Shown piece after piece: positions 52,401 through 59,055 of a stretch of 64,000 nt of DNA; the stretch's first letter is position 1; the number at the start of each line of letters is the position of its first letter. A program made the translations under genes and the position numbers. A model generated the notes under the pieces. It was not told the origin of the DNA. It did not search any database and saw only the letters and a program-made list of their open reading frames with translations. Origin of the DNA: Oscillibacter sp. MSJ-31 (GTDB lineage: Bacteria > Bacillota > Clostridia > Oscillospirales > Oscillospiraceae); NCBI RefSeq assembly GCF_018918025.1, contig NZ_JAHLPT010000012.1, forward strand, positions 1-64,000. Reading direction: 5' to 3'.

Positions 52401-55400
52401 CCCGGTATTGGGCTGCACGGTGAAGGTATCCGTACCGCTGGCTGCAATATCCGTGATGCTGCTCGGGCTCACCGTGAAGCTGCCGGCATTAGTACCCTCC
52501 AGCGCGATGGTCAGCGCGCCGGTACCCACCGTGCCGTTGTTGGTGATGGTAACGGTCTGCGCTGTCGGAGCGGTAGTGTAGCTCGCTTCCAAGCTGCCAA
52601 AGTCCACGGTGCCGGTCGTATCGAGGCTGATGTTAGTCGTGGGCGTGGGCGCGGCGGTGTAGCTCACCGTGAACTTCTCGCTCAGATACCATGCGCCATT
52701 CAGCTTTTCGGCGACATAGTAATCGCCGGGTTCAACCTGACTGGAACTGTGACCTGATGTCGCCGCAGAGCGGTACTCATACGGCGGGGATGTGGAGGAA
52801 GTTCCCGGGTTAAAGCTATGATAGCTGTCATCCTCGGCCTTCACCAAATTGAAATACTCATCTCCACTCGTCTTTACCTTCGTTTTGAAAGTGAGTGTTC
52901 CGTCGGTGCCGGTCGTGCCGGTGGGCGTGAAGGTCGGCGCTCCGACAAAGGGATTGTGCTTCGCTGTCACGGTGACAGCGTTGGCGGGAACGTTGAAGGA
53001 ATTGTTCTCCGCGGTCGGGTCGGTGAACGTCACTTGTTCAGAAGTCCACTTCTGGAAGGGAATTTTCTCACCGCTTTTACCTTTCATTTCACTGGGCGTG
53101 ATGTTCACCGTGTCGTTCTTAAGGAACATTCCGCTGCCGCTTGCATTGGGGACGCCGGGACCGGTGAGCGTGCCGTTTTCGACCGTCACCGTATAGGGCG
53201 TGCCGAAGCGGTAGGAGGCGTAGCAGTTAGTCTCATCCTCATTGATTGCGTAGTCTGTGCCGCTGAGGCTCGTTCCTTTTTTGTAGACGGCACCGCCGGA
53301 GTTCACGGAATTGCTGGCCTCTTTTTTCCACTTGACCTCCATATTGCCAACCTTGGTCAAGGTTGCAGTTCCCATAGGATAAACACCGAAGCTGTATCCA
53401 CTATTCTCATCCTTACCGGCGTTTGTCACATCGATCTTAATCGTGCCGTTGGTGTCGATGGTCACATCTTTATCTGCACGCAGACCGTTGCAGTTATCAC
53501 CGCCTGTCGTATTGTCCGGCGTAGCGCAGGTGATGTCCACGGAGGCATCTCCGGAGATGGTGATGTTTTCCTTTGCGAAAATGCCGTAGGCTTCCGCATA
53601 GTTGATAACGTTATTGTTGTTGGTTGCGCTGATGATCACTTTGGCATCGCCCATGATTGTCACATTGCCGGTTTGATAGCTGCCAGCTAAACCGGCCTCG
53701 ATGCCGATTGCGCGTTTGTTGTTGCCGCTTAATGTGTTGGTAATTGAGAGCTCGCCGCTGCTATCCGAAGTAATGGTTATATTGCCGCCCATATCACTGC
53801 TGACAGAGCCGGTGACGGTGTTGTTACCAAGCAGTTTAATGGTGATGTTCGCTGTGGTGGCTCCGCCTGCTACGATGCTCCCGCCGTTGTAATTTTGCAG
53901 CGTCAGGATGCCGGTATCCGGATCATACGCGGCGTTGAAATCTGTTGATGTGCCGCTGAAGCTGGCGTCAGAATCGCCGTTTTTATAATACAGTTTCCCC
54001 GGCTTGCCAAAATACTTGCCGCCGTCAACTAAAACTGCCTCGGCAGCGGGGTGACTTTCTGTCGCCAGCGCCGTGGTGGGGAGCAGCGAGAGCAGCATCA
54101 CCAGGCTGAGTAGGATGCTCAGGATTTTGCTTTTTGTTCGTTGCATACGGTTAAATTTGCTGACGGTGATACCCATTTCTCTTGCAAGGGCTTCATCTGT
54201 GTTCAGTCTTTCGCCCACCTCGCCCTTCTTTTTGCGGCCGGCCTTCTGCTTCATGCCCTCCATCTTCATCTTCAATGCACGGGAGAGGTCATAGGTGCTG
54301 ATCTTATCACGGTGCAGATTGCTGTCTGCGACGAGAATCTTCGCGTCGGCGTCGTCAATGCGCTGGATGATCGTCGGAATCGGGTAGTTCAGCTCTGTGC
54401 CGATCAGGTGACGGCGCTGGCCGGAAAGGATCTCAAGACCGCCGCCCTCCCTCGGACGCGCCAGCACGGGATCTTTGATACCGGCCTGCTCCACAGCCTT
54501 GCGCAGCTCCTTGAAGTTCTCACTGTTCTTGTCTACGGAAAAATTGTTGAATTTGGAGCGCTCCAAATAAGCAGGGTGCAGGGTGATGAAGTAACTCTCG
54601 CCCTCCTTGGGAACGGGAAGCTCCTTCAAGTCCTTTTCGCTCGGCGGTGTCAGCCGCGCTTCAAATACCTGCGTAATGGCTGTGCCGGTAGGACCGATGG
54701 CGGCAGGACCGGAGGGAGCCTTTGCCGCAGCCTTGGCGGGCGTGGCCTGCTTGTCCTCGGTCTTGGCAGGCTCGCTCTTGGCGGGCGTCGCAGGCGCGGG
54801 CTTTTCAGTCTCTTTGCCCTTGTCGGGGGCAGTGGGCGCGGCGGGCACGGCCTGCTTGTCCTCTGCCTTGACAGGCTCGGCCTTGGTGGGCGTCGCAGGC
54901 GTGGGCTTTTCAGCGTCTTTGTCCTTGTTGGGGGCAGCGTGTACGGCAGGAGCAGTCTGCTTGTCGTCTGTCTTGACAGGCTCGGCCTTGGCGGGTATCG
55001 CAGGCGTGGGCTTTTCAGCGCCCTTGCCCTTGTCGGGGGCAGTGGGCGCGGCAGGCACGGTCTGCTTGTCCTCCGTCTTGGCAGGCTCGACCTTGGCGGG
55101 CGTCGCAGGCGTGGGCTTTTCAGCTCCCTTGCCCTTGTCGGGGGCAGTGGGCGCGGCAGGCACGGTCTGCGTATCCTCCGTCTTGGCAGGCTCGCTCTTG
55201 GCGGGCACCGCAGGCGTGGGCTTTTCAGCGTCCTTGCCCTTGTCGGGGGCAGTGGGCGCGGCAGGCACGGTCTGCTTGTCCTCCGTCTTGGCAGGCTCGG
55301 CCTTGGCAGATGCCGCAGGCGTGGGCTTTTCAGCGTCCTTGTCCTTGTTGGGGGCAGCATGTGCGGTGGGCGCAGCCTGCTTGCTCTCCGGCTTGACAGG

Positions 55401-55976
55401 CTCGGCCTTGGCGGGCGTCGCAGGCGTGGGCTTTTCAGCGTCCTTGCCCTTGTTGGGGGCAGTTGCCGCGGCGGGCGCGGACTGCTTGTCCTCCGTCTTG
55501 GCAGGCTCGCTCTTGGCAGATGCCGCAGGCGTGGGCTTTTCAGCGTCCTTGCCCTTGTCGGGGGCAGTATGTGCGGCAGGCGTGTCCTGCTTGCCCTCCG
55601 GCTTTGACAGAGCTGCTGCCTTACCGGGGATCGCCGCCATCGGGTTGATCGCCTGCGCCTTGTGGTAGTCCAATGCCTCTTGCAGCGTCATTTCGTACAC
55701 AAGCGCCGGAATGGTTGCTTTCTTTGCAAGCTCGCTCGCCTTGCGGCGCCGCTGACCTGCCAAAAGCTGATACCTTCCGTCCTCGGTGCGTCGGACGATG
55801 ATCGGCTCACGGACACCGATCGACTGGATGCTGCTCACAAGGCCGCCCAATTCCTTTGGGGTATAGACGCGGGTGCTTGTGCTGCCGGGGAGATCGCTTA
55901 TCTCCGCAAGCGGGATCTGCTGCGGAGCGGGCGATGCGTTGCCGGGGGAAGAGTTTTTGCTGATTTCATTTGCCAT
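49467..55976 (-). CDS. Chimera: ParB-like element protein fused in frame to a secreted SLH surface protein
   Basis: One uninterrupted frame of 2169 codons made of two unlike halves. Residues 1-610 are cytoplasmic: a ParB/Srx-type domain (IPLAEISDLPG, LAGQRRRKASELA), eight tandem 35-residue repeats (131-410), a second ParB-like domain (ILSGQRRHLIG, LVADSNLHRDKIS) and the start of its helix-turn-helix (ALAREMGITVSKFNR). At residue 611 (ATG 54146) it changes to MQRTKSKILSILLSLVMLLS, a signal peptide cut near ALATES. A 1500-residue cell-surface protein follows: beta-rich carbohydrate-binding-like region, Ig-like and MBG-like repeats, an InlB-B-like repeat (FNFKEWTGL), a chitobiase-type domain (AKIYYTTDGTTPT), a glycine linker and three SLH modules ending the protein. 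There is no ribosome-binding site before ATG 54146. A signal peptide in the middle of a DNA-binding protein cannot work normally, so the fusion is a rearrangement; the surface part may be made only as a poorly exported fusion or not at all. Confidence 0.85.
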   Translation of the reverse strand: MANEISKNSSPGNASPAPQQIPLAEISDLPGSTSTRVYTPKELGGLVSSIQSIGVREPIIVRRTEDGRYQLLAGQRRRKASELAKKATIPALVYEMTLQEALDYHKAQAINPMAAIPGKAAALSKPEGKQDTPAAHTAPDKGKDAEKPTPAASAKSEPAKTEDKQSAPAAATAPNKGKDAEKPTPATPAKAEPVKPESKQAAPTAHAAPNKDKDAEKPTPAASAKAEPAKTEDKQTVPAAPTAPDKGKDAEKPTPAVPAKSEPAKTEDTQTVPAAPTAPDKGKGAEKPTPATPAKVEPAKTEDKQTVPAAPTAPDKGKGAEKPTPAIPAKAEPVKTDDKQTAPAVHAAPNKDKDAEKPTPATPTKAEPVKAEDKQAVPAAPTAPDKGKETEKPAPATPAKSEPAKTEDKQATPAKAAAKAPSGPAAIGPTGTAITQVFEARLTPPSEKDLKELPVPKEGESYFITLHPAYLERSKFNNFSVDKNSENFKELRKAVEQAGIKDPVLARPREGGGLEILSGQRRHLIGTELNYPIPTIIQRIDDADAKILVADSNLHRDKISTYDLSRALKMKMEGMKQKAGRKKKGEVGERLNTDEALAREMGITVSKFNRMQRTKSKILSILLSLVMLLSLLPTTALATESHPAAEAVLVDGGKYFGKPGKLYYKNGDSDASFSGTSTDFNAAYDPDTGILTLQNYNGGSIVAGGATTANITIKLLGNNTVTGSVSSDMGGNITITSDSSGELSITNTLSGNNKRAIGIEAGLAGSYQTGNVTIMGDAKVIISATNNNNVINYAEAYGIFAKENITISGDASVDITCATPDNTTGGDNCNGLRADKDVTIDTNGTIKIDVTNAGKDENSGYSFGVYPMGTATLTKVGNMEVKWKKEASNSVNSGGAVYKKGTSLSGTDYAINEDETNCYASYRFGTPYTVTVENGTLTGPGVPNASGSGMFLKNDTVNITPSEMKGKSGEKIPFQKWTSEQVTFTDPTAENNSFNVPANAVTVTAKHNPFVGAPTFTPTGTTGTDGTLTFKTKVKTSGDEYFNLVKAEDDSYHSFNPGTSSTSPPYEYRSAATSGHSSSQVEPGDYYVAEKLNGAWYLSEKFTVSYTAAPTPTTNISLDTTGTVDFGSLEASYTTAPTAQTVTITNNGTVGTGALTIALEGTNAGSFTVSPSSITDIAASGTDTFTVQPNTGLSAGIYTATVKVSGTGVTEQSFDVKFTVTAPATPITDTLVPVTDLTGKKYNESAQEPAFGGGLTRDTDYTVSYEVKSGFNGTLNSDGKPVGAGTYVVTVAGKGSYTGSFTEDFKIDKADPVYTEPTAKTGLAYTGSPLKLITKGSVSKGGEMQYNLDSGAYSTTIPTATDAGNYTVHFKIVENNNYNAVAEARVGTGAINIAQVEWGTPTETLTPVNPTTPGGNDGQITGTTNVMQYKKPTDSTWTDCTGNATSLTAGTYYVRYKADSNHTASDTKYKTVTLTDPGTTLYGVTVTGGTAAPTGDQAAGAEVTITANAKTGFNFKEWTGLDAGVYKTGSSKTSNPATFTMPASTVNVTATYEAAALIGTVNITGTLKYGQELTATLTGDNNTGNLDYKWYQNGTTQVAANNTGKYTLRADDIGKTITVKVSSTVQTGEITSAATAAVVKADGPAAPSAFTLTFTLNSDGTTFTATIPTVAGGEYSFDGTNYSATNTKADCTANTSYTGHVRIAETPTQKASAATSDTQTSPKLTVATPTFTPNGASGFTGTQSVNIYCTTAGAKIYYTTDGTTPTTTSTEYTTALSLTSTTTVKAIAVNAGMNDSAIATATFTKYSGGGGGGGGSSSGGSAATPSVSDKAAKELKNAKEGSTVTIDMKGETKLPASVTKEIAGKDVTVELDMGGGMVWSFNGLDVPKGGVRLDLGVKTGTKAIPAKVINALTGETTTIQLQLNHNGPFGMSLNLSVDLGKKHNGLYANLYFYNSKSGELEFQSAGMISGGKASWAFDHASDYAIVIDKESHEPMTFIDVPASAYYAEAVNWAVAKKITGGIGNDLFAPNDPCTRAQIVTFLWRAAGSPAPKNTGTAFGDVKPGSFYEQAVAWAVENGITGGTGDGKFSPDATCTRAQSVTFLYRAAGSPAVSGSAEFGDVATNAYYADAVAWAAKNGVTDGIGGGQFGSGSDCTRSQIVTFMYRAYNK
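54747..55586 (-). repeat. Eight tandem 105-bp repeats
   Basis: Eight in-frame units of 35 residues, each close to the pattern TAPDKGKDAEKPTPA followed by PAKxEPAKTEDKQ, encode a Pro/Ala/Lys/Glu linker between the two ParB-like domains. Some neighbouring units differ by only a few bases, a sign of recent slippage or unequal crossing-over, so the copy number may vary between cells. Confidence 0.9.
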
Positions 55977-56009
55977 GCTTTCATACCTCCTGATTTTGAT
56001 TTATGCTAA

Positions 56010-56036
56010 AAATGTGTCCCACCGTGGAACACATTT
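56010..56036. repeat. Palindrome copy B (parS-like), between repA and parB
   Basis: AAATGTGTCCCAC-C-GTGGAACACATTT is a 27-bp inverted repeat with one mismatched pair. It starts one base before the repA stop codon and ends about 25 bases before the ribosome-binding site of the ParB-like gene. The arms TGTTCCAC/GTGGGACA resemble chromosomal parS (TGTTTCAC/GTGAAACA) with an extra central base. Confidence 0.75.
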
Positions 56037-56975
56037 CTAACCGCTGTCATGCCGCACGGCGGCAGAATAATAAGGACCCATCGTCAGCGGCGCATTGTAG
56101 AGCGTCGTGAGCAGGTAAGCCCTTATGTTTCGGATTTTTGTTGTTGTTTGCCGCAGACCTTCGATCACATACTCGATGTGTGCCATATCGAGCTGTCGGT
56201 ATCGCTCCTTCACTGCGCCTGCCGGAAGAATATCTCCGCCGACTCGAATGGTCGCCGCGGTGCTGCAAAGAATGTCAACGATCAGCTCCAGCAGGCAATC
56301 CACATCATCATACGGATAGCGTTTTTGCAGGGAAATGTAGTCAATTTGCTCCATGACCTCTTTTCGGCACTCGTATCGTTCCATCTCCGCCTCACGCGAA
56401 GCGATGGATGGATCAGGATAACTAAACTCAGGCTTATTTCTATTAGGATAATTAGCATCGGCTTTTCCGAGGTCTACACATCGGGTTTGTCGAGGTCTTG
56501 ACATCGACTTTTCCGAGGTCTGGAAATCGGAAAAATCGAGGTCTGCACCTCTGCCGGTGTCGGGATATTGTGGGGATGGCTCGGTGGTGTCTGCTGGAAG
56601 CTCCCGCGTTGTGAAGCGCTTGACATATATTTTTGTGGGCTTACCTTGTCCCTGCTTGATTCGTTCGATCAGGCCGACGCCCTTCTTCGTGTCCAGCTCG
56701 GCAAGCAGCTTGAGCGCCTTGTCGTTGCCGCAGCCCATATCTGATCGGATCTCGTCTGCGGTGTAGTAGATGTAGACGCGGCTCTGCTCATCGTACCAGC
56801 CGTTCTTTGCAGACAGGCTCATGCGGTCAAGCAGCATACCATAGAGCAGCTTCGCGTCTGTCGATAGCCCCTTGAAGCGCGGGCTCGTAATCAGCAGACG
56901 AGGGATGCGAAAATAACTGAATTGCTCGGATTCATCGCCATAAAAATAGTCCGTTATAAGGGCTTCCTGTGCCAT
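56037..56975 (-). CDS. RepA_N-type replication initiator
   Basis: A 312-residue protein with the RepA_N domain at its N-terminus: FSYFRIPRLLITSPRFKGLSTDAKLLYGMLLDRM, described here by its parts (a F-R-I-P-R-x-L strand, then a winged helix), and YIYYTADEIRSDMGCGNDKAL. The C-terminal half (YRQLDMAHIEYVIEGLRQTT, KIRNIRAYLLTTLYNAP) is the DUF6017-type region common in Tn1549-family elements. CAGGAGG eight bases before ATG 56975 decides the start. It would allow rolling or theta replication of the excised circle. It is the first gene after the right end and is followed by the ParB-like gene. A hairpin terminator (57004-57033) stands just ahead of it and may attenuate its transcription. Confidence 0.9.
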   Translation of the reverse strand: MAQEALITDYFYGDESEQFSYFRIPRLLITSPRFKGLSTDAKLLYGMLLDRMSLSAKNGWYDEQSRVYIYYTADEIRSDMGCGNDKALKLLAELDTKKGVGLIERIKQGQGKPTKIYVKRFTTRELPADTTEPSPQYPDTGRGADLDFSDFQTSEKSMSRPRQTRCVDLGKADANYPNRNKPEFSYPDPSIASREAEMERYECRKEVMEQIDYISLQKRYPYDDVDCLLELIVDILCSTAATIRVGGDILPAGAVKERYRQLDMAHIEYVIEGLRQTTTKIRNIRAYLLTTLYNAPLTMGPYYSAAVRHDSG

Positions 56976-56997
56976 TTTTTCACCTCCTGCGGGCATG

Positions 56998-57033
56998 AAA
57001 AAAGCACGATTTGAATTTCGTGTCAAATCGTGC
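56998..57033 (-). terminator. Terminator/attenuator ahead of repA
   Basis: GCACGATTTGA (57004-57014) pairs perfectly with 57023-57033. On the minus strand it is followed by TTTTTT (57003-56998), only about 20 bases before the repA start. A terminator directly ahead of a gene suggests attenuation, or isolation of repA from outside transcription while integrated. Confidence 0.75.
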
Positions 57034-57117
57034 CTTTTTCTGTCTGTTTAATTTTGTCAGTTGCGGTCGCTTTTTCGGTAACTACCTCTAAATTCTTTGC
57101 TTTCTGTCTTGGTTTTT
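57023..57117 (-). pseudogene. TnpW-like C-terminal stub at the right end
   Basis: An open stretch without a start codon reads KNLEVVTEKATATDKIKQTE and stops in the repA attenuator. EKATATDKIK matches EGATATEKIK of the TnpW protein at 47946-48092, and the DNA is also alike (about 20 of 28 bases). It seems to be a remnant of a second copy, or shared end sequence of the element. Confidence 0.4.
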
Positions 57118-57125
57118 ATCGGTAG
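57115..57125. repeat. Right terminal inverted repeat
   Basis: TTTATCGGTAG is the exact inverse of CTACCGATAAA at 46149-46159. A related block, GGTAGTTACCG, lies 30 bp further in (about 57075-57092, minus strand). Confidence 0.65.
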
Positions 57126-57134
57126 TTCCCTCCC

Positions 57135-57145
57135 GGGCGGCTTTT
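57135..57145. terminator. Right arm of the split terminator
   Basis: GGGCGGCTTTT is the complement of AAAAGCCGCCC at 46129-46139. It is followed by CTTTT. It lies just past the 3' end of the XRE gene and would have served both convergent genes before the insertion. Confidence 0.7.
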
Positions 57146-57162
57146 CTTTTGTCCGATCTCTC

Positions 57163-57816
57163 CTATTCGCCGCTCTCCCCGCGCTGCCTCCTCCGTCTCC
57201 GCGCCAGAGCTCCGAACCAAAAACCAGCGGCGGAGATGATCGTTCCCTTCAGCAGCAGACTCGGCTGCGGCAGCCGCAGCACGCTGAAGGAGAGCATATT
57301 AGCCAACGTGAAGGTCGCATACTCCGCAAGCATATACATCGCGCCAAATGCAAGCGGCAGCAGCCAGCCTTGTCTTCCGCCGTATCCGCCCCGGCCAATG
57401 AGCAGTGAAATGACAAAGGCGGCGACCGGCAGCACGAGCCACAAAAATACGATGCCGTAGCCCATGGCGTCGTCCGGCCCGGTGAGCATCCAGAAAAAGA
57501 GCACGGAAACGGCCCAGATGCCCAGATATACGCACAGAAGGATCATCAGAGATTGCTCTCTCCGGCTCCGCACGGTGTTGGTGCTCTCCTCCAGATAATC
57601 CAGATAATCTGACATCGGTGCTTCCTCCTTTAACAATGCATCCAGACTGACCGCGTACAGGTCACTCAGCCGCACCACGCTTACAATGTCCGGATAGTTC
57701 TTTTCATTCTCCCAGTTTGATATGCTCTGGCGGCTCACGCCCAGCGCCTCCGCCGTCTGCTCCTGCGTGAGCCCAGCCGCTATGCGCGCCTGCCTGAGCT
57801 TGGCTCCGATCTCCAT
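57163..57816 (-). CDS. XRE-family regulator with membrane domain
   Basis: About 217 residues. The N-terminal 65 are a Cro/CI-type helix-turn-helix (GAKLRQARIAAGLTQEQTAEALGVSRQSISNWENEK), described here by its usual landmarks TQEQTAEALGV and SRQSISNWE, followed by a linker and four hydrophobic segments (about 100-205). Such membrane-bound XRE proteins are common in Firmicutes and may act at the membrane or bind DNA from there. The start is ATG 57816 with AAAGGA about ten bases ahead; ATG 57822 is an alternative. It is divergent to the GntR/ABC operon, which it may regulate. Its 3' flank was altered by the 11-kb insertion. Confidence 0.9.
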   Translation of the reverse strand: MEIGAKLRQARIAAGLTQEQTAEALGVSRQSISNWENEKNYPDIVSVVRLSDLYAVSLDALLKEEAPMSDYLDYLEESTNTVRSRREQSLMILLCVYLGIWAVSVLFFWMLTGPDDAMGYGIVFLWLVLPVAAFVISLLIGRGGYGGRQGWLLPLAFGAMYMLAEYATFTLANMLSFSVLRLPQPSLLLKGTIISAAGFWFGALARRRRRQRGESGE

Positions 57817-57920
57817 AGGCATCCCGTCCTTTCTGCCTTCATCATAGGGAAATGAGCGGGCTTTGTCCATCAAAAATATTTGACAACGGTCGGTTTTCCC
57901 AAAAACTTTTTCAAACCCTC

Positions 57921-57967
57921 TTGACAAATCGTTCCCGATGTATTATTGTACTAATCACCTAATACAA
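57921..57967 (+). promoter_or_regulatory. Promoter and probable GntR/YtrA operator
   Basis: TTGACA (57921-57926) and TATTGT (57944-57949), spacer 17 bp. Overlapping the -10 is the inverted repeat TTGTACTAA-tcac-CTAATACAA (57946-57967, arms differ at two positions). Its place and shape fit autoregulation by the GntR protein encoded next. Confidence 0.7.
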
Positions 57968-57994
57968 TCATACATCAAGAAAAGGAGGAACCGT

Positions 57995-58363
57995 ATGGAG
58001 TGGCAATTCCGCAATGACAGCCCCATCTACACCCAGCTCACGCAGCGCCTGACGCAGGCCATCGTCGCGGGCGAGTTCCGACCCGGCGAGCGTCTGCCCT
58101 CGGTGCGCGAGCTCGCGGTGGAGGCGGGCGTCAATCCCAACACGGTGCAGCGCGCGCTCGCCGACCTCGAACGCGACGGGCTGGTCTTTTCCCAGCGCAC
58201 CGCGGGCCGCTTCGTGACGGGAGATGTTTCCATGATCGAAAACGCGAAGCTCCGTCTGGCGGATCAATGTGTGGAGAATTTTCTCTCCGAAATGGCAAAG
58301 CTCGGCTGCGGCAGAGACGAGGTCATCGCCCTGCTGCAAGGCCGAAAGGAGGAAGAACCATGA
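57995..58363 (+). CDS. GntR-family regulator (YtrA-like)
   Basis: A 122-residue regulator. Residues 1-75 are the winged helix of the GntR family (PIYTQLTQRLTQAIVAGEFRPG, then RLPSVRELAVEAGVNPNTVQRAL). The C-terminal part is a short helical dimerisation domain instead of a ligand-binding domain, as in the YtrA group. AAGGAGGA precedes ATG 57995. Its stop overlaps the start of an ABC transporter ATPase gene, and YtrA-type proteins typically repress such an ABC operon, here probably through the palindrome at 57946-57967. These systems often respond to cell-wall-active agents. Confidence 0.94.
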   Translation: MEWQFRNDSPIYTQLTQRLTQAIVAGEFRPGERLPSVRELAVEAGVNPNTVQRALADLERDGLVFSQRTAGRFVTGDVSMIENAKLRLADQCVENFLSEMAKLGCGRDEVIALLQGRKEEEP

Positions 58364-59055
58364 ATATTTTAGAATGTAAGGCGCTCACCAAGCGCTACAG
58401 CGGCAAATCCGCCCTCGAGGGCGTGGAGCTTTCCATCGAGCCGGGCCGCATCGTCGGTCTGCTCGGCCCGAACGGCAGCGGCAAAACGACCCTCATCAAG
58501 CTCGCCAACGGCCTGCTCACCCCCACGAGCGGCGAAATTCTGATCGACGGCAAAGCCCCCTCGCCGGAGACGAAGGCCATCGTCTCCTATCTCCCCGACC
58601 GCAACGCCCTGCCCGACTGGATGACCGTCGCGCAGACCGTCGACTACTATGCCGACTTCTACGCCGACTTCCGCCGCGACGCGGCGCAGGAGATGATCCA
58701 GCGCCTCGGCCTCGACGTCTCCCAGCGCGTCAAAACGCTCTCCAAGGGCACGCGCGAAAAGCTCCAGCTCATCCTCGTCATGTCCCGCGCGGCGAAGCTG
58801 TATCTGCTCGACGAGCCGATCGGCGGCGTCGACCCCGCCACCCGCGACTACATTCTCCGCACCATCATCGGCAACTACAACGAGGATGCCTCCGTCGTCA
58901 TCTCCACCCACCTCATCGCGGATGTCGAGCAGGTGCTCGACGAGGTGATCTTCCTGCAAAACGGCCGCGTCGAGCGGCACACCACCGTCGACGCCATCCG
59001 CGGCGAAACCGGCAAAAGCGTCGACGAGCTTTTCCGGGAGGTGTTCAAATGCTGA
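58360..59055 (+). CDS. ABC transporter ATP-binding protein
   Basis: A 231-residue ATPase. Walker A is GLLGPNGSGKTTLIK, the signature is LSKGTREKL (a variant of LSGGQ in which the second Gly is Thr), Walker B is LYLLDEPIGGVDPATRD, and the switch His is in ISTHL. The form is that of YtrB/YxlF-type ATPases. It overlaps the GntR gene before it (ATGA) and the permease gene after it (7 bp), so the three make one unit. It should power the membrane protein that follows. Substrate unknown. Confidence 0.95.
   Translation: MNILECKALTKRYSGKSALEGVELSIEPGRIVGLLGPNGSGKTTLIKLANGLLTPTSGEILIDGKAPSPETKAIVSYLPDRNALPDWMTVAQTVDYYADFYADFRRDAAQEMIQRLGLDVSQRVKTLSKGTREKLQLILVMSRAAKLYLLDEPIGGVDPATRDYILRTIIGNYNEDASVVISTHLIADVEQVLDEVIFLQNGRVERHTTVDAIRGETGKSVDELFREVFKC

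Larger units (their letters stand above)
46141..57130. mobile_element. Defective Tn1549-like integrated element (serine recombinase, RepA/ParB)
   Basis: The 11-kb block holds a large serine recombinase (46201-47856), TnpW, an HTH protein, a Tn916-ORF7-like sigma factor, a ParB-like/surface protein chimera, and RepA, all on the minus strand. CTACCGATAAA at 46149-46159 reappears inverted at 57115-57125, just inside each end. The chromosomal terminator arms (46129-46139, 57135-57145) mark the flanks. Relaxase, coupling protein and type IV secretion genes, which fill most of a Tn1549-type element, are missing between parB and the sigma gene. It is thus a deleted, non-self-transmissible derivative, though the recombinase is intact and excision may still be possible. 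Confidence 0.82.

Noticed and set aside
49278-52757. A 1159-codon open frame on the plus strand
   Set aside because: It is antisense to the surface-protein half of the chimera. The opposite strand has a signal peptide, repeats and SLH modules, while this frame has only low-complexity Gly/Arg/Ala sequence.
54747-55586. A CRISPR-like array
   Set aside because: The 105-bp units are contiguous, in frame and without spacers. They encode a protein linker.
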